Shown in pieces: positions 55,260 to 62,681 of a DNA stretch of 63,117 bases. Where the stretch lies: positions 1 through 63,117 of the forward strand of contig JAUSKU010000001.1 of NCBI GenBank assembly GCA_030646755.1, read 5' to 3'. Position 1 is the first letter of the stretch. Every line of letters starts with the position of its first letter. Position numbers and translations under genes: made by a program. A model generated the notes under the pieces. It worked only from the letters and a program-made list of their open reading frames with translations, was not told where the DNA came from and did no database searches. Source of the DNA: Deltaproteobacteria bacterium (GTDB taxonomy: Bacteria > Desulfobacterota > JAENJC01).

Positions 55260-55288
55260 ATTATAATTCAAATAAAAAGGGGTGTCAA
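55260..55288 (-). promoter_or_regulatory. Perfect consensus promoter of the FTR1/P19 operon
   Basis: On the minus strand TTGACA (55288-55283), 17-bp spacer, TATAAT (55265-55260): both hexamers and the spacing are the exact sigma-70 consensus. A promoter this strong is expected to need repression, consistent with the overlapping operator. Confidence 0.88.
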
Positions 55289-55311
55289 GTATTTATTATA
55301 CCCCTTTTTTC
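55274..55311 (-). terminator. Bidirectional-looking hairpin after the 3D-domain gene
   Basis: AAAAAGGGGT and ACCCCTTTTTT arms (55274-55283 and about 55301-55311). It overlaps the last codons of the 3D-domain gene and the -35 region of the iron operon promoter, so it may insulate that operon from upstream transcription. Confidence 0.6.
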
Positions 55312-55760
55312 TCCCTCTTCTCCACCTTCAGTACCTTTGCCTGCTTTACCCCGAATGATACCGCCTTTTCCGTATCATGGAAGAATATGTCTACCTTCTT
55401 CCTCCACTTGGGGTGCATCCTGTCCCATACCTCAAATACACCTAATCCTGTAAGATAAACCTTATCCCCTATCGCCCAACCGAGTTCTTCTTCCAGATCC
55501 CTGCTTATGGCGATGGTCCCCTCCTTTACCGGTCTCTGATATGCCGTTATATAAGGGTCTCCGTCACACTCCTCCTCAGTAGGGCTGTATGCCGATACCG
55601 TTACTGCTAAAGCAAGCTTGGAGTTTCCGTTTACAGGTTCAGTGCTTAGGGACTGGGACCAGAACATGGAGCCTGGAAGGTAAGTCCGCACACCTACTTC
55701 CGCTTCGATGATAACAACCAGCAGGGAAAGTAAGGCGGCGAGCAAGATAAATTTTTTCAT
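55296..55760 (-). CDS. 3D-domain (RlpA/MltA-like barrel) exported protein
   Basis: 154 aa with a signal peptide. 3D domain motifs: VTVSAYSPTEEECDGDPYITA, EGTIAISRDLEE, GDKVYLTGLGVFEVWDRMH and KVDIFFHDTEKAVSFG (the last two Asp of the 3D triad). This fold occurs in murein-acting enzymes. Cysteine and aspartates of the active barrel are present. Single gene. Confidence 0.85.
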   Translation of the reverse strand: MKKFILLAALLSLLVVIIEAEVGVRTYLPGSMFWSQSLSTEPVNGNSKLALAVTVSAYSPTEEECDGDPYITAYQRPVKEGTIAISRDLEEELGWAIGDKVYLTGLGVFEVWDRMHPKWRKKVDIFFHDTEKAVSFGVKQAKVLKVEKREKKGV

Positions 55761-55875
55761 AGCACACCTCCTTATAGAAAAAACAGACCTCTTATTTTCC
55801 GTAATTTCAGGTTGATTGATCTTGAGATTTATGTGAAAACCTTAGACCCTGGTTCTATGGTTGTCAAGGCAGGCA

Positions 55876-56433
55876 TCAGAACTCGATAGGAAGTTTCCAT
55901 TTGAATATTCTTTCAGGGACATCCGCAAGTCCCTTTATAATGACCTCGAAAGATTTGGCATTGTCTTTCAGTACTTTATTTTTATTGGCGTCTATCTGGA
56001 AGAACCTTACAACTCCTGTCCTCTTGCTCGGGGTCTCTGTAAGAGGGATCCACTGAGATACGGCAGGGTATTCAAGGCTTTCCTCCGTCCGAATAAAGAT
56101 AGATGACTCTATCTTGAACTTTGAAAGGTCGGCCTTCTTTTGAGAGTTTATGGTTACAATAAAGACATGAAACTTTTCCATATCATATTTCTTTTTAGCG
56201 TCTTCAACTAACCCCTTATATGCGAAATAAAGAGGGTGGGCATATATGACAAGAGCGTCCACCCCAGCCTCTCCCTGGTCTATTCTGGTGAAAGTATCTA
56301 CTATAGGCTCCCTCTTTGGCTTTTCCTCTTTTTTCTCCTGTTTTTCCGTAGCCGGTGATTTTACTTTCTCTGCGGCGGCAAATGATACCGTTAAAAGGGT
56401 AATGGCTAAGGCATAAAACAATTTTCTGACCAT
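55876..56433 (-). CDS. Exported protein of unknown function
   Basis: 185 aa with a signal peptide (cleavage near FAAAEKV) and a Lys/Glu-rich linker (residues 25-42). A mixed alpha/beta domain follows (VDALVIYAHPLYFAYKGLVEDA, FHVFIVTINSQKKADLSKF, SSIFIRTEESLEYPAVSQWIPL). No family recognised. Isolated between the 3D gene and the LPS cluster. Confidence 0.7.
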   Translation of the reverse strand: MVRKLFYALAITLLTVSFAAAEKVKSPATEKQEKKEEKPKREPIVDTFTRIDQGEAGVDALVIYAHPLYFAYKGLVEDAKKKYDMEKFHVFIVTINSQKKADLSKFKIESSIFIRTEESLEYPAVSQWIPLTETPSKRTGVVRFFQIDANKNKVLKDNAKSFEVIIKGLADVPERIFKWKLPIEF

Positions 56434-56511
56434 CTTTACTCCTACTTTACTCCTAACTCATCGAAATTCTGGCAAATTATAATTAAATGAATCCGTTCTG
56501 TCAACCTTTTC

Positions 56512-56541
56512 TTGACAAAGGCCTTTTATAAAATCTAAAAT
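56512..56541 (+). promoter_or_regulatory. Promoter of the HldE2-KdsC gene
   Basis: TTGACA (56512-56517), 18-bp spacer, TAAAAT (56536-56541). The expected start falls at about 56548-56550, on the ATG at 56549, so the mRNA is probably leaderless; no Shine-Dalgarno is present. Confidence 0.65.
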
Positions 56542-56548
56542 CGTGGGT

Positions 56549-57568
56549 ATGAGAGAAAAAATAAAGAAGTGGGAAGAGCTAAAGGAAGTAGTAGAAAAGG
56601 CAAAGGGTAGAGGTAAGAGCGTTGTTTTCACCAACGGATGCTTTGACCTGATCCACGTAGGTCACACAAGGTATCTGGAAGAGGCCAAAAGATGTGGAGA
56701 TATATTTATTGTGGCCGTCAACAGCGATTCCTCTGTGAGGGCCATAAAGGGGATGAACAGGCCGATAATCCCTGAAGAGCAGAGGGCAGAGGTCGTTGCT
56801 GCCTTAGGGTGTGTTGATTATGTCACGACCTTTTCGGAACCCGACCCTTTAAGACTTATAACATATCTGAAACCTACCTATCTGGTTAAGGGCGGGGATT
56901 GGGCGGCCGACTCGATCATAGGGAAAGAGGTTGTTGAAGCGGAGGGGGGAAAGGTCATAAGGATCCCGGTGATAGAAGGGGCTGCAACTACAAACATTGT
57001 TCAGGTGGTGGTGGAAAGATATTGTAAGGAAAAGATAGAGGTTAAGAAAGGTGTGGAGGAAAAGGCAAGGCTTATAAAATTATTGATCCTTGATGTGGAC
57101 GGTGTCATGACTGACGGGCGGATTATATACACCGACGGAGGGGAGGAGATAAAGGCCTTTGATGTCAAAGACGGGCACGGAGTGAAACTGCTTATGAGAG
57201 GCGGGGTGGATGTGGCTATTTTGACAGGCAGGGAGTCCAGGGTAGTTTTGCACAGGGCCAATGATCTTGGAATTAATATGGTCTTCCAGGGTGCGAAGGA
57301 CAAGCTCCTGGTATTTGAAGAGATACTGAAGGCGAAAGGCCTTAAGGAGGAAGAGGTCTGCTACCTTGGGGATGATCTTGTAGATGCCCAGGTGATGAAC
57401 AGAGTTGGCCTGTCTATAGCTGTATCTGATGCCCATGATGAACTCAAAGGTTGTGTCGATTATGTCACAAAGGGCCGGGGCGGAAGGGGCGCAGTCAGAG
57501 AGACCTGCGAGCTTATACTTAAGGCCCAGGGAAAGTGGGAAGGCCTGACCCTGCGATACAGACAATGA
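56549..57568 (+). CDS. Fused ADP-heptose synthase domain and KDO 8-P phosphatase (HldE2-KdsC)
   Basis: 339 aa. Residues 1-160 are a cytidylyltransferase-like nucleotidyltransferase (VFTNGCFDLIHVGHTRYL, HVGH at 36-39), as in the RfaE2/HldE C-terminal domain that makes ADP-heptose. Residues 175-330 are a HAD phosphatase (DVDGVMTDG at 182-190, DVKDGHGVKLL, LTGRES, YLGDDLVDAQVM) of the KdsC type. One polypeptide thus joins steps of heptose and KDO supply for LPS inner core. Head of the lptC-A-B cluster. GTG 56543 is an alternative start. Confidence 0.9.
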   Translation: MREKIKKWEELKEVVEKAKGRGKSVVFTNGCFDLIHVGHTRYLEEAKRCGDIFIVAVNSDSSVRAIKGMNRPIIPEEQRAEVVAALGCVDYVTTFSEPDPLRLITYLKPTYLVKGGDWAADSIIGKEVVEAEGGKVIRIPVIEGAATTNIVQVVVERYCKEKIEVKKGVEEKARLIKLLILDVDGVMTDGRIIYTDGGEEIKAFDVKDGHGVKLLMRGGVDVAILTGRESRVVLHRANDLGINMVFQGAKDKLLVFEEILKAKGLKEEEVCYLGDDLVDAQVMNRVGLSIAVSDAHDELKGCVDYVTKGRGGRGAVRETCELILKAQGKWEGLTLRYRQ

Positions 57569-57620
57569 ACTTTACTTCCAATAAGATTCTTGGTATAGTT
57601 CTTGTATATCGGCGCCCTTC

Positions 57621-58172
57621 ATGAAGATATTAAAGTATGTTGTTATATCCATCATCCTCGTCCTTGCAATCACTGCGGCTGGATTCTTATACATATGGTC
57701 GCATAAAGGGGGAGCACCTTTTAAGATTCCAAAAATAATTCCTGACCTGAAGATAGCGGAGGTTCACCTGACGAGGTCTGTGGCTGGACGGACAGAATGG
57801 GAGCTCAAGGCCACGTCAGCCGACTATTTCAGGGAGGAAGGTGTTACGCGTCTTGAATCTCCTGAGGTGACTGTTTACGGCAACGGTGACAAAAGGATTG
57901 AATTGAGAGGAGACGAAGGGAAGGTATTCAACAATACCAACGATGTGGCTCTCTCCGGGAACGTCAATATAGTTACCAGTGACGGATATATCTTTCAGTC
58001 AGACTCCCTGAGGTACTCCTCAGGGAAAAAGGTTGTAACAACAGAATCCAAGGTCTTTATAAAGGGCAAGAGAATGGAGGCGGAGGGTGTGGGAATGGTG
58101 GCTGATATAGGTAGGGACAGGGTTTTTGTAAAAAAAGGAGTGAAGGCGGTACTGGAGGGAACTCTAAAATGA
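57621..58172 (+). CDS. lptC: LPS export protein LptC
   Basis: 183 aa: one N-terminal membrane helix (residues 5-26) and a periplasmic beta-jellyroll (LTRSVAGRTEWELKATSADY, LESPEVTVYGNGDKRIELRG, ALSGNVNIVTSDGYIFQSD). Bridges the LptB2FG transporter to LptA. Overlaps lptA by 4 nt. Confidence 0.92.
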   Translation: MKILKYVVISIILVLAITAAGFLYIWSHKGGAPFKIPKIIPDLKIAEVHLTRSVAGRTEWELKATSADYFREEGVTRLESPEVTVYGNGDKRIELRGDEGKVFNNTNDVALSGNVNIVTSDGYIFQSDSLRYSSGKKVVTTESKVFIKGKRMEAEGVGMVADIGRDRVFVKKGVKAVLEGTLK

Positions 58173-58666
58173 TCCTCAGGCTCACATTGCTGTTTGTCCT
58201 TTTATTTACGTCTGTTGCAGCAGCAGCCGAAAAGAGTACCCAGCCTATCAACATTGCCTCAGATAGCATGGAGGCTGAAACCAAGACAAACAAAGTTATC
58301 TTCAAAGGAAATGTAGTGGCTAAGCAACAGGATGTCACAATTACATCCAATGAGCTGATGGCGACTTATGGCGATAATGGGAAAGAACTGAAAGATGTCC
58401 TGGCCACCGGGAATGTCAGGATAACTCAGCAGAACAAGATAGCGGCGGCAGAGAGGGCTCTTTTCCTTAACGCGGAGAGAAAGATCATCCTCACAGGAAA
58501 TCCGAAGGTATGGCAGGGTAAGGACATCATCACCGGAGAGAAGATCATATATTTCTTAGACGAGGACAGGACCATAGTTGAAGGCGGGCAGGAAAGGGTC
58601 CGGGCTACCATCCATCCCAAGAAGGAGGAAGCCTTTGCAAATTCTACAGGCAAAGGGACTGACTAA
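58169..58666 (+). CDS. lptA: LPS export periplasmic protein LptA
   Basis: 165 aa with a signal peptide (cleavage near AAAAEK) and the OstA jellyroll ([62 protein letters not shown]). Forms the periplasmic bridge for LPS. Its 3' end overlaps the lptB start by 32 nt. Confidence 0.93.
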   Translation: MILRLTLLFVLLFTSVAAAAEKSTQPINIASDSMEAETKTNKVIFKGNVVAKQQDVTITSNELMATYGDNGKELKDVLATGNVRITQQNKIAAAERALFLNAERKIILTGNPKVWQGKDIITGEKIIYFLDEDRTIVEGGQERVRATIHPKKEEAFANSTGKGTD

Positions 58667-59357
58667 GTCCTACAGGGGAAGGAAGGTGGTGGACGGAGTA
58701 GACATCCACCTGGAAAGCGGTGAAGTGGTCGGTCTCCTGGGGCCAAACGGCGCCGGTAAGACTACAAGCTTCTACATGGTTGTAGGGCTTACGAGGCCTG
58801 ACAAAGGTTCTATATCCATAGGCAGCGAGGATATCACCGGTCTTCCAATGTACGTAAGGGCAAGAAGGGGGGTTGCCTATCTTCCCCAGGAGGCATCGGT
58901 ATTCAGAAAGCTTACAGTTAGGGAAAATATACTTGCAATATTGGAGACCCTCGCCATTTCAAAGGATGAAAGGGAGGAGAGGCTTTCTGCCCTTATGGGT
59001 GAGCTTGGGATATCCCATCTTTCGGAAAGCAAGGCTTACGCACTTTCCGGGGGGGAGAGGAGGAGGGTTGAGATAGCCAGGGCCCTGGTCATATCGCCTT
59101 CTTTCATACTTTTGGATGAGCCCTTTGCAGGTATCGACCCCATCGCGGTTATGGACATCCAGGGCCTTATAACACATCTGAAATCAAGAGGGATAGGGGT
59201 GTTGATAACAGACCATAACGTAAGGGAAACCCTTGGCATTTGCGACAGGGCATATATTCTGAGCGAAGGAAAGATTATTGAGGCCGGAACCCCTGAAGAG
59301 ATTGCCGGGAGTGAAAAGGCAAGGAAGGTTTATCTGGGTGAGAAGTTCAGGCTGTAA
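58635..59357 (+). CDS. lptB: LPS export ABC ATPase LptB
   Basis: 240 aa from TTG 58635 with AAGGAGGAA upstream; a longer frame from 58578 lies wholly in lptA and is less likely. Walker A GPNGAGKT (36-43), signature [16 protein letters not shown], Walker [17 protein letters not shown], switch H in [11 protein letters not shown]. Powers LPS extraction. Confidence 0.96.
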   Translation: MQILQAKGLTKSYRGRKVVDGVDIHLESGEVVGLLGPNGAGKTTSFYMVVGLTRPDKGSISIGSEDITGLPMYVRARRGVAYLPQEASVFRKLTVRENILAILETLAISKDEREERLSALMGELGISHLSESKAYALSGGERRRVEIARALVISPSFILLDEPFAGIDPIAVMDIQGLITHLKSRGIGVLITDHNVRETLGICDRAYILSEGKIIEAGTPEEIAGSEKARKVYLGEKFRL

Positions 59358-59362
59358 ATAGT

Positions 59363-59418
59363 GTAAGAGGTCAGTGCCAGTGTTAGGTCTAACACTAACA
59401 ACTAACACTAATAACTAA
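59363..59418. repeat. Palindromic repeat between lptB and rpoN
   Basis: AGTGTTAGGTCTAACACT is a palindrome followed by reiterated AACTAACACTAATAACTA. A dispersed-repeat type not otherwise seen in this window. Confidence 0.5.
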
Positions 59419-59426
59419 AGGGAACT

Positions 59427-60809
59427 ATGGCTTTAGAAACCAGACTTTACCATAAAATGGCCCAGCAGCTGGTGATGACCCCCCAGCTCCAGCAGGCCAT
59501 AAAGATGCTTCAACTCTCAAAGCTTGAATTGGTTGAGGCAATCCAGCAGGAGTTGGAGGAAAACCCCGTTCTGGAAGAAGACCTGGAGTCACGGGAGGAA
59601 GGCGGGGAGGAGGAAGCGGCAAAGGAAAAGCTCACTGAAGAGGATTGGGACAGCTACCTGAGCGGCAGTGATTTTGATAAACCCGCATCCTCTTATATCG
59701 ACAAGAGAGAAGAGTCAACATTTGAAAGCTTTACCCCACAGAAGACCACCCTTTCAGAGCATCTATTGTGGCAATTGAGGATGTCCGATATTGATAAAGG
59801 ATGGCAGCAGATAGGGGAGACGTTAATAGGGAACATAAACGATGACGGCTACTTAGAGGTCCCTGTCCCGGAGATGGCTGATTCTTTAGGATCTGATAAG
59901 GAGGTCGAAAAGGTTCTAAAGGTCATCCAGGATTTTGACCCGCCAGGGGTCGGAGCAAGAGATTTGAAAGAGTGCCTTATTATCCAGACCAGGATTCTGG
60001 GTATGGAAGGCTCGATTATAGAAAAGATAATATCTGACCACCTTCCTTTTCTGGAAAAAAGGGATTATAAGGGCCTGGCAAAGGTCCTGGATGTCACGAT
60101 AGAAGATGTGATGCTGGCTGTAAAGGCCATATCAGCCCTGGAACCTAAACCCGGGCGACCATTTCAGCATGAGACTGCCAGTTATATAATCCCTGATGTT
60201 TATGTATTTAAAATCGGCAAAGATTACGTAGTCATGCCAAATGAAGGCGGCATCCCAAGGTTAAAGTTAAGCGAGTTCTATACCAAGTCCCTCCATGAGA
60301 TGCATAAAGGCGATGTATCAAAAGATTACATCCAGGAGAAGGTGAGGTCCGGTTCGTGGTTTATAAAGAGCATTCAGCAGAGACAAAGGACTATCTGTAA
60401 GGTCACAGAAAGCATAGTAAAGTTCCAGAAGGAGTTCCTGGACAAGGGGGTAAGGTATCTAAGGCCTTTAGTTCTCAGGGACGTTGCCGATGATATAGGG
60501 ATGCATGAGTCAACCATAAGCAGGGTGACTACGAACAAATATGTCCATACCCCTCAGGGGATATTTGAGCTGAAATACTTTTTTGGATGCGGAATTAGTT
60601 GTTCTAATGGAGAGACTGCAGCCTCACAAAGTGTCAAGGACATGATAAAGAAGATAATAGAGGGAGAGGACCAGAAAAAACCTTACAGTGACGAGACTGT
60701 AATGGATCTATTAAAGAAATCGGGCATAGAGATTGCCAGGAGGACCGTGACTAAGTACAGAGAGGCGATGAAGATACCCTCTTCTTCAAAACGGGCCAGG
60801 GGATTTTAG
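59427..60809 (+). CDS. rpoN: RNA polymerase sigma-54 factor
   Basis: 460 aa. Region I (YHKMAQQLVMTPQLQQAIKML; LELVEAIQQELEENPVLEE), acidic region II, the core-binding and helix-turn-helix parts (DIGMHESTISRVTTNKYVHTP), and the RpoN box ARRTVTKYRE near the end. Place after lptB is widely conserved. Implies enhancer-dependent promoters in this genome. Confidence 0.97.
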   Translation: MALETRLYHKMAQQLVMTPQLQQAIKMLQLSKLELVEAIQQELEENPVLEEDLESREEGGEEEAAKEKLTEEDWDSYLSGSDFDKPASSYIDKREESTFESFTPQKTTLSEHLLWQLRMSDIDKGWQQIGETLIGNINDDGYLEVPVPEMADSLGSDKEVEKVLKVIQDFDPPGVGARDLKECLIIQTRILGMEGSIIEKIISDHLPFLEKRDYKGLAKVLDVTIEDVMLAVKAISALEPKPGRPFQHETASYIIPDVYVFKIGKDYVVMPNEGGIPRLKLSEFYTKSLHEMHKGDVSKDYIQEKVRSGSWFIKSIQQRQRTICKVTESIVKFQKEFLDKGVRYLRPLVLRDVADDIGMHESTISRVTTNKYVHTPQGIFELKYFFGCGISCSNGETAASQSVKDMIKKIIEGEDQKKPYSDETVMDLLKKSGIEIARRTVTKYREAMKIPSSSKRARGF

Positions 60810-60875
60810 ATTACTTGACGATTTTATGTCCTCATGGCAACATGTCTTACAATAATCTTACCAAAAGGTGTGCCC

Positions 60876-60935
60876 ATGCAAACCACAAGACTTTCGAGTA
60901 AGGGGCAGGTCATCATTCCTAAGGAAATCCGCTAA
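60876..60935 (+). pseudogene. Remnant of an AbrB/VapB-type antitoxin
   Basis: Nineteen codons MQTTRLSSKGQVIIPKEIR then a stop: exactly the first beta-hairpin of AbrB-fold antitoxins, cut off where the family continues. No toxin gene is adjacent; an MNT/HEPN pair follows. Confidence 0.6.
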
Positions 60936-60979
60936 TAAAATTGACGCCTTAGCGTAAACAGGGTATAAAATAATCAATT

Positions 60980-61300
60980 ATGAAGGTCGATTACAAAAAT
61001 ATCCAAGATATAGTCCAGCAGATTGCAGCCAAATTCAACCCTTTAAAGGTCGTCCTTTTTGGTTCTTACGCATACGGGAACCCAAGGGATGACAGCGATG
61101 TTGACCTGCTGGTGATTATGGATTTCGATGCCTCACCCACGCGCCAGGCGGTGAATATCCTAAAGGAACTGGATTATCACTTTGGTCTTGATCTGATAAC
61201 CCGCACCCCTTCCAGTATAGATAAGCGCCTGCAAATGGGGGACTTTTTTCTGAAAGAGATCACGGAAAAAGGGAAGGTACTGTATGAACGAACTCACTAA
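60980..61300 (+). CDS. MNT-type nucleotidyltransferase antitoxin
   Basis: 106 aa minimal nucleotidyltransferase: VVLFGSYAYGNPRDDSDVDLLV gives the GS...D-x-D motif, here GSYAYG and DSDVDLL. In MntA-HepT systems this protein adds AMP to the HEPN toxin. Overlaps the HEPN gene by 17 nt. Confidence 0.9.
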   Translation: MKVDYKNIQDIVQQIAAKFNPLKVVLFGSYAYGNPRDDSDVDLLVIMDFDASPTRQAVNILKELDYHFGLDLITRTPSSIDKRLQMGDFFLKEITEKGKVLYERTH

Positions 61301-61664
61301 AGAGTGGGTAGAAAAGGCAGAGGGTGATTTTAATACGGCCTTGCGGGAATACAGGGCTCGAAAGGCCCCAAACTACGATGCCGCGTGCTTTCACGCCCAG
61401 CAATGCATTGAAAAATACATGAAGGCAAGACTCCAGCACGCCGGAATTCCCTTCGGCAAAACGCACGATCTGATAGCCCTCCTTGAACTTTGCATTCCAA
61501 TTGAACCACTATGGGAAGCCTTTCGCACCTCCTTGATAATCCTTAATCGTTACGCCGTTGATTTCCGGTATCCAGGGGAGTCGGCCACACGAGAAGAGGC
61601 CAAGGAGGCTGTTTCCATAATGCGAAGTTTACATGAGTCCATGCGTAAGGCTCTTGGGATATAG
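61284..61664 (+). CDS. HEPN-domain protein (toxin partner)
   Basis: 126 aa four-helix HEPN protein: EWVEKAEGDFNTALREY, ACFHAQQCIEKYMKARL, THDLIALLELC and a C-terminal NRYAVDFRYPGESATREEA. The R-x4-6-H ribonuclease motif is not evident; the FRYPG motif is typical of this subgroup. Toxin role inferred from the pairing. Confidence 0.88.
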   Translation: MNELTKEWVEKAEGDFNTALREYRARKAPNYDAACFHAQQCIEKYMKARLQHAGIPFGKTHDLIALLELCIPIEPLWEAFRTSLIILNRYAVDFRYPGESATREEAKEAVSIMRSLHESMRKALGI

Positions 61665-61681
61665 ATTAATCTGGGGGTTGT

Positions 61682-61813
61682 GGGGCTGTTGAAAAAGTCC
61701 GCCATGATCCTTCGACAGGCTCAGGATGAACGGTGGAGGTCTTGATATTATTGTCTTTTTACCGTTCGTGGTGAGCCTGTCGAACCACATAATCAGGGTT
61801 TTTCAACAGCCCC
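61682..61813. mobile_element. 132-bp MITE with 15-bp terminal repeats
   Basis: Perfect terminal inverted repeats GGGGCTGTTGAAAAA (61682-61696) and TTTTTCAACAGCCCC (61799-61813), flanked by a direct target duplication GTTGT (61677-61681 and 61814-61818). Inner arms CTTCGACAGGCTCAGGATGA and TGGTGAGCCTGTCGAACC also pair. No coding capacity. Confidence 0.85.
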
Positions 61814-61861
61814 GTTGTCCCCAGGTTTCCCCCCAGCATAAGTCCACCCCTGTTGATTTGT

Positions 61862-61890
61862 CGGTTCATCCCCACGCCTGTGGGGAACAC
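61862..61890 (-). CRISPR. Solitary type I-E CRISPR repeat
   Basis: 29 bp reading GTGTTCCCCACAGGCG then TGGGGATGAACCG on the minus strand, the classic I-E repeat with stem CCCCAC/GTGGGG. No second repeat is found 61 bp to either side and no cas gene is in the window, so this is one isolated unit or an array remnant. Confidence 0.75.
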
Positions 61891-61939
61891 ACTCCCTCTA
61901 CTTCCTCAAAATGATTAAGGTTTTCTCTACTCCAAAAAT

Positions 61940-62347
61940 CTACCGAAGTTCACCCGCCTCAATCAGCGTCTTTACAGCGTTCAAGAAGTCCTTGGCCTGG
62001 TTTACCCGCTCCACGGCCTGTTCGTGCGAGACTTCCACAAAATCTTTGTAATCAGATTCCTGTCTGGCCTCAAACAGTTTGTGAAGAATCTTAGAGAGGG
62101 ATTTATCAACCTTTCCTGTATGCACCAGCTCTTTGTCAAAGGCGGAAAGAACCCCTGCATGTTTTGACGTTTTAATGTTAATGTCGGCATGCAAAAAGAG
62201 GGCAAGCGTCGCATAAAAAGCCGAATAATAAGCCCTGTTCACAATAGACCTCGGACTGACGCCCTCTTCCAACATCTTTTCAGCATCCGCCAATGTTTCT
62301 TCCGCCTCTTTGAGGCGATAACTGCACAGCACCTGTTTGTCTGTCAT
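61940..62347 (-). CDS. HEPN-domain protein, second module
   Basis: 135 aa: YRLKEAEETLADAEKMLEEG, SIVNRAYYSAFYATLALFL, KTSKHAGVLSAFDKELVHTG and LFEARQESDYKDFVEVS. This is the DUF86-unrelated, AYYAxFxA-type HEPN family. Overlaps its nucleotidyltransferase partner by 4 nt. Confidence 0.92.
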   Translation of the reverse strand: MTDKQVLCSYRLKEAEETLADAEKMLEEGVSPRSIVNRAYYSAFYATLALFLHADINIKTSKHAGVLSAFDKELVHTGKVDKSLSKILHKLFEARQESDYKDFVEVSHEQAVERVNQAKDFLNAVKTLIEAGELR

Positions 62348-62664
62348 ACCGTCACCCCTTCCTCGGCTATATTATGAAGAATAGGAGACGCTCTTAAGGG
62401 CGAATTCTCTATCTCGTCCCTCGTAAAAATCAGAGTTGAAATGACAATATAATTTTCAAAACCAACCTCCCAGGCAATATCGGAAATCCGATCCTTTAAG
62501 CTTTTATTGAGGGATTCAACTTCCAGAAATACATCCATATCCGAATATTCATCAGCATTGCCCCTCGCCCTTGAGCCGAAAACCTTGAAATCAACAAGCT
62601 TGGCAACCTCAGACAACCTTTTCTTTAATCCCCTTGCTATTCTGGCGTCATTCTCCGTCAACAT
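62344..62664 (-). CDS. MNT-type nucleotidyltransferase, second module
   Basis: 106 aa with FKVFGSRARGNADEYSDMDVFLEV (GSRARG...SDMDV catalytic motif, cited as residues 27-50). First gene of the second MNT-HEPN pair, which points toward the first pair. Shine-Dalgarno GAGAGGAA. Confidence 0.92.
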   Translation of the reverse strand: MLTENDARIARGLKKRLSEVAKLVDFKVFGSRARGNADEYSDMDVFLEVESLNKSLKDRISDIAWEVGFENYIVISTLIFTRDEIENSPLRASPILHNIAEEGVTV

Positions 62665-62681
62665 ATATTTTCCTCTCTTGA

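Noticed and set aside
61801..61920. Full CRISPR array around the single I-E repeat
   Set aside because: No second repeat is present at the expected 61-bp period on either side.
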